A stretch of 46,280 bases of DNA from Saprospiraceae bacterium (GTDB lineage Bacteria > Bacteroidota > Bacteroidia > Chitinophagales > Saprospiraceae), in assembly GCA_020627825.1 (NCBI GenBank), contig JAHDGD010000013.1:1-46280 (forward strand), in the 5' to 3' direction. This document shows positions 44,237 through 46,280 of this stretch, piece after piece; positions within the stretch are counted from its first letter, which is position 1, and each line of letters opens with the position of its first letter. The position numbers and the translations under genes are program-made. The notes beneath the pieces were generated by a model. That model saw nothing but the letters and a program-made list of their open reading frames with translations. It was not told where the DNA came from and did no database searches.

Positions 44237-44970
44237 GTCATATACTTAACATTAAAGCCCAACATAACTTGTGTCAAATGTTAAAATTTATATGTATTAA
44301 CATTTAATATTCAGTTTTCCACATATCATAAAATATATAAATCGGGGTTCTAATTTTGTTTATATTCCGATTTTATAAATATTTATTATTTATATATGTA
44401 ATAAAATTCATACATACCATCGTAATTTTCATTTTGTTTCATATTACGAATGAAATAATATGAGAAGTAATAGTTCATAAGGTAATATCACTTTGTTATC
44501 ATTTGATTCCGTAATAACTTTGCTACTTAATTTTGATAATTAGTGGACATATTTTAAAAGGATAAATTGTTGATTACATCGATCTCTTTTTATTTTTCTG
44601 AAATATACTTAATTCAATGCTATCTCTATTCATTTGGTCTTCTTTGTTGAAGATACTATGGCTCTATTTATGCCCCATAGAAACACGTTGTATTGAGTTG
44701 TGTATATGTTATGTCTGCAAGCAAAGTGATAGACCTGTAGAATGAGCTTAGATTATAATTTCAAGCTTAACAATGTGTTATGTTCCTCCATAAGAAGATC
44801 CTTCTTAAAGGCACGATTTTTTTTATCCCTATTTCGCAGTGAAAATAATGTTCACACCTCTTTAACCAATGTCTTTCAATTCATATTCTATGCATGTCTC
44901 AACACTTTATTACTTAAGCACATGTTAATTGATATTCATGAATAATTCATACGATATAAGGCTTTGTTTT
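44237..44970. other. Long AT-rich intergenic region with several promoter-like boxes
   Basis: No convincing gene is seen. Full TAnnTTTG matches occur at 44,351-44,358, 44,515-44,522 and 44,528-44,535, all on the plus strand. The first lies inside an inverted repeat (AAATCGG near 44,338 and CCGATTT at 44,377). A small palindrome AAGAAG-ATC-CTTCTT lies near 44,792. A 67-codon frame at 44,742-44,945 has no recognisable domain. The region may hold a long leader for the next gene or a small RNA. Confidence 0.45.
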
Positions 44971-46280
44971 ATGGTACTGAAAAACAATTTAGGAAATTGG
45001 AATAGGTTATCAGCATTATTTTTTTCACACTGTATTCTGATTGTTTTGGTATTAGGGCCACTTACAGTTTCTGCTCAATGTGATAATGTTGTTCCTATAT
45101 CAACTTTAGATTTAACTTCTGCTCCTGATGCAACCGGTACAACAACGATTAATGGAAGCGGTAAATGTTGTACGAATCAAGCCAACAATTTGAATTGTGG
45201 AATTTTACAGATTGACTTAAATCCTTTGTCTGACGGTATATTGATTACATTCAATGGACCAAACCAATGTGGAATTGACGTCTGGTATGATGTGACATGT
45301 CCAGCTCCTACGCCTGATCAGCAGATATGTGATCCTATTTGTCAAGGTGGGGATCAGATAGAACTATTACTTTGTAAAACAGGGAATTTCAATCAATTAT
45401 CTATAAATATTGAGGCTATTCCTGATATATTGGTACTTGGGTACTTAGGAATTGAAGATTGCTCACAACAAATTTCCGCTGCAGGTGCAGTCGAACCTGT
45501 GGATTGGTCCTGCTCTGGAGTTGATCCAGATACAGGCTTAAGTGTTCTAAACTATTTAGATTGTGGATCAGGTCCAGGAGTTGATATCACATGTACAGAC
45601 CCAGTATTTTCCTATACAGGACCTCCTGTTACAGATTGTAATGGAAAAGTATTGGAGTTTTGTTTTTTAGGCCCTACTAATGAATGTAACTTAGTACCCC
45701 AGATGGCAATGGGTGAAGTTGTTCTTTTTCCTATAATTGATAACCCGACGATAAATAAAATTTGTAGTCCGGATGGGACAATGGTCACATTAGAAGCTGT
45801 TTCTGATACCCCATGTTCGTTCGAATATTTGTGGTCCAATGGGCAAACAGGATCCTCCATTACTGTTCCTAATGATAATACGAGTTATATGGTGGAATTT
45901 ACATACACAGGTCAGACTGGTTGTACAGGAGTATTTGCTTCTGCAATTGCCAACTGTTTTGATGTGATTTGTCCTGATTTAGATGGTGGTTTAATTGATT
46001 GCGCGGATGGATTACCGCCACCAGCAACAACAATAGCAGAATTTGAAATGCTACCAGGTATGCCTAGTATAACAAGTGGTTGTCCTGATTTAATGATAAC
46101 ATCGTTTGACAGTATGCAAGTATGTGATATGGATTTGACTGTAACTAGAACATATACAATTATTTGTACTCCTGATACTTTTACATGTGATATTACGTAT
46201 ACATTTGATGATACAACACCACCTGTTCTTGACCCAACTCCAAATGATGTAACAGTAGAATGTATAGCAGATGTACCAGG
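44971..46280 (+). CDS. Large secreted repeat protein, 3' end beyond the window
   Basis: The frame starts at ATG 44,971 and stays open for 436 codons to the window edge. A signal peptide is clear (LSALFFSHCILIVLVLGPLTVSAQ). The mature part is rich in Cys, Asp, Pro and Thr, with Ig-like stretches such as CSPDGTMVTLEAVSD and EYLWSNGQTGSSITVPND. The last visible segment, DDTTPPVLDPTPNDVTVEC, is the HYR-like module common in giant Bacteroidota surface proteins. A T9SS sorting domain is expected at its unseen C-terminus (inference). No enzyme motif is visible. It is not part of the dcw operon, from which it is separated by a terminator. Confidence 0.8.
   Translation, partial: MVLKNNLGNWNRLSALFFSHCILIVLVLGPLTVSAQCDNVVPISTLDLTSAPDATGTTTINGSGKCCTNQANNLNCGILQIDLNPLSDGILITFNGPNQCGIDVWYDVTCPAPTPDQQICDPICQGGDQIELLLCKTGNFNQLSINIEAIPDILVLGYLGIEDCSQQISAAGAVEPVDWSCSGVDPDTGLSVLNYLDCGSGPGVDITCTDPVFSYTGPPVTDCNGKVLEFCFLGPTNECNLVPQMAMGEVVLFPIIDNPTINKICSPDGTMVTLEAVSDTPCSFEYLWSNGQTGSSITVPNDNTSYMVEFTYTGQTGCTGVFASAIANCFDVICPDLDGGLIDCADGLPPPATTIAEFEMLPGMPSITSGCPDLMITSFDSMQVCDMDLTVTRTYTIICTPDTFTCDITYTFDDTTPPVLDPTPNDVTVECIADVP

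Noticed and set aside
44742-44945. A 67-codon plus-strand frame before the last gene
   Set aside because: No domain, no signal peptide, no promoter at useful spacing; the length is expected by chance.
1-46280. tRNA, rRNA, insertion sequence or prophage genes
   Set aside because: I found no cloverleaf-like segment, no rRNA signature, no transposase or integrase motif and no phage structural gene by reading; a covariance search could still reveal small RNAs.

Overview
The window comes from an AT-rich member of the Bacteroidota, probably a Saprospiraceae-like lineage (the family assignment is inference). Evidence: secreted proteins ending in type 9 secretion (T9SS) sorting domains, one type B and one type A; promoter boxes of the Bacteroidota form TAnnTTTG; a fused alpha/beta 2-oxoacid dehydrogenase E1; and a Bacteroidota-style division and cell-wall (dcw) cluster with meso-diaminopimelate-type MurE. 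No rRNA, tRNA, CRISPR array, insertion sequence or phage gene was recognised.

Layout. 1-1.3 kb: two tandem paralogous exported proteins, the first cut by the window edge. 1.3-4.0 kb (minus): msrB and msrA (methionine sulfoxide repair), then lysS. 4.3-8.9 kb: a 1,533-residue T9SS type B repeat protein. 8.9-15.2 kb: a histone-deacetylase-family hydrolase, a dynamin-like GTPase (minus), a DUF4328 membrane protein and priA. 15.6-23.4 kb: fused E1, a dolichol-phosphate-mannose-synthase-like glycosyltransferase, a small membrane protein (minus), an M28 peptidase lipoprotein with a PDZ domain, a DUF1573 protein, yaaA and holA. 23.5-28.2 kb (minus): a vanadium-haloperoxidase-like T9SS type A protein with MopE-type metal-binding repeats, then a run of three small envelope genes (YiiX-like lipoprotein, DUF4878-like lipoprotein, four-helix membrane protein).

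28.8-44.2 kb is a complete, uninterrupted dcw operon: mraZ, rsmH, ftsL, ftsI, murE, mraY, murD, ftsW, murG, murC, ftsQ, ftsA, ftsZ. It starts with a promoter overlapped by MraZ-type repeats and ends in a strong intrinsic terminator. It carries the Mur enzymes from MurE on (MurF is not here), the lipid I/II steps, the septal synthase pair FtsW/FtsI, and FtsQ, FtsL, FtsA and FtsZ. After an 857-base AT-rich gap, another large secreted repeat protein begins and runs off the right edge.

Most genes are housekeeping or typical Bacteroidota envelope genes, and I see no clear new multi-gene system. The least explained signals are at nucleotide level: a repeated palindrome family (core GGGCT-nnn-GCCCAAAA) found both between and inside genes in different reading frames; a structured 280-base intergenic element at 18,032-18,312 whose left arm recurs inverted at 23,500; and a strong hairpin between murE and mraY.
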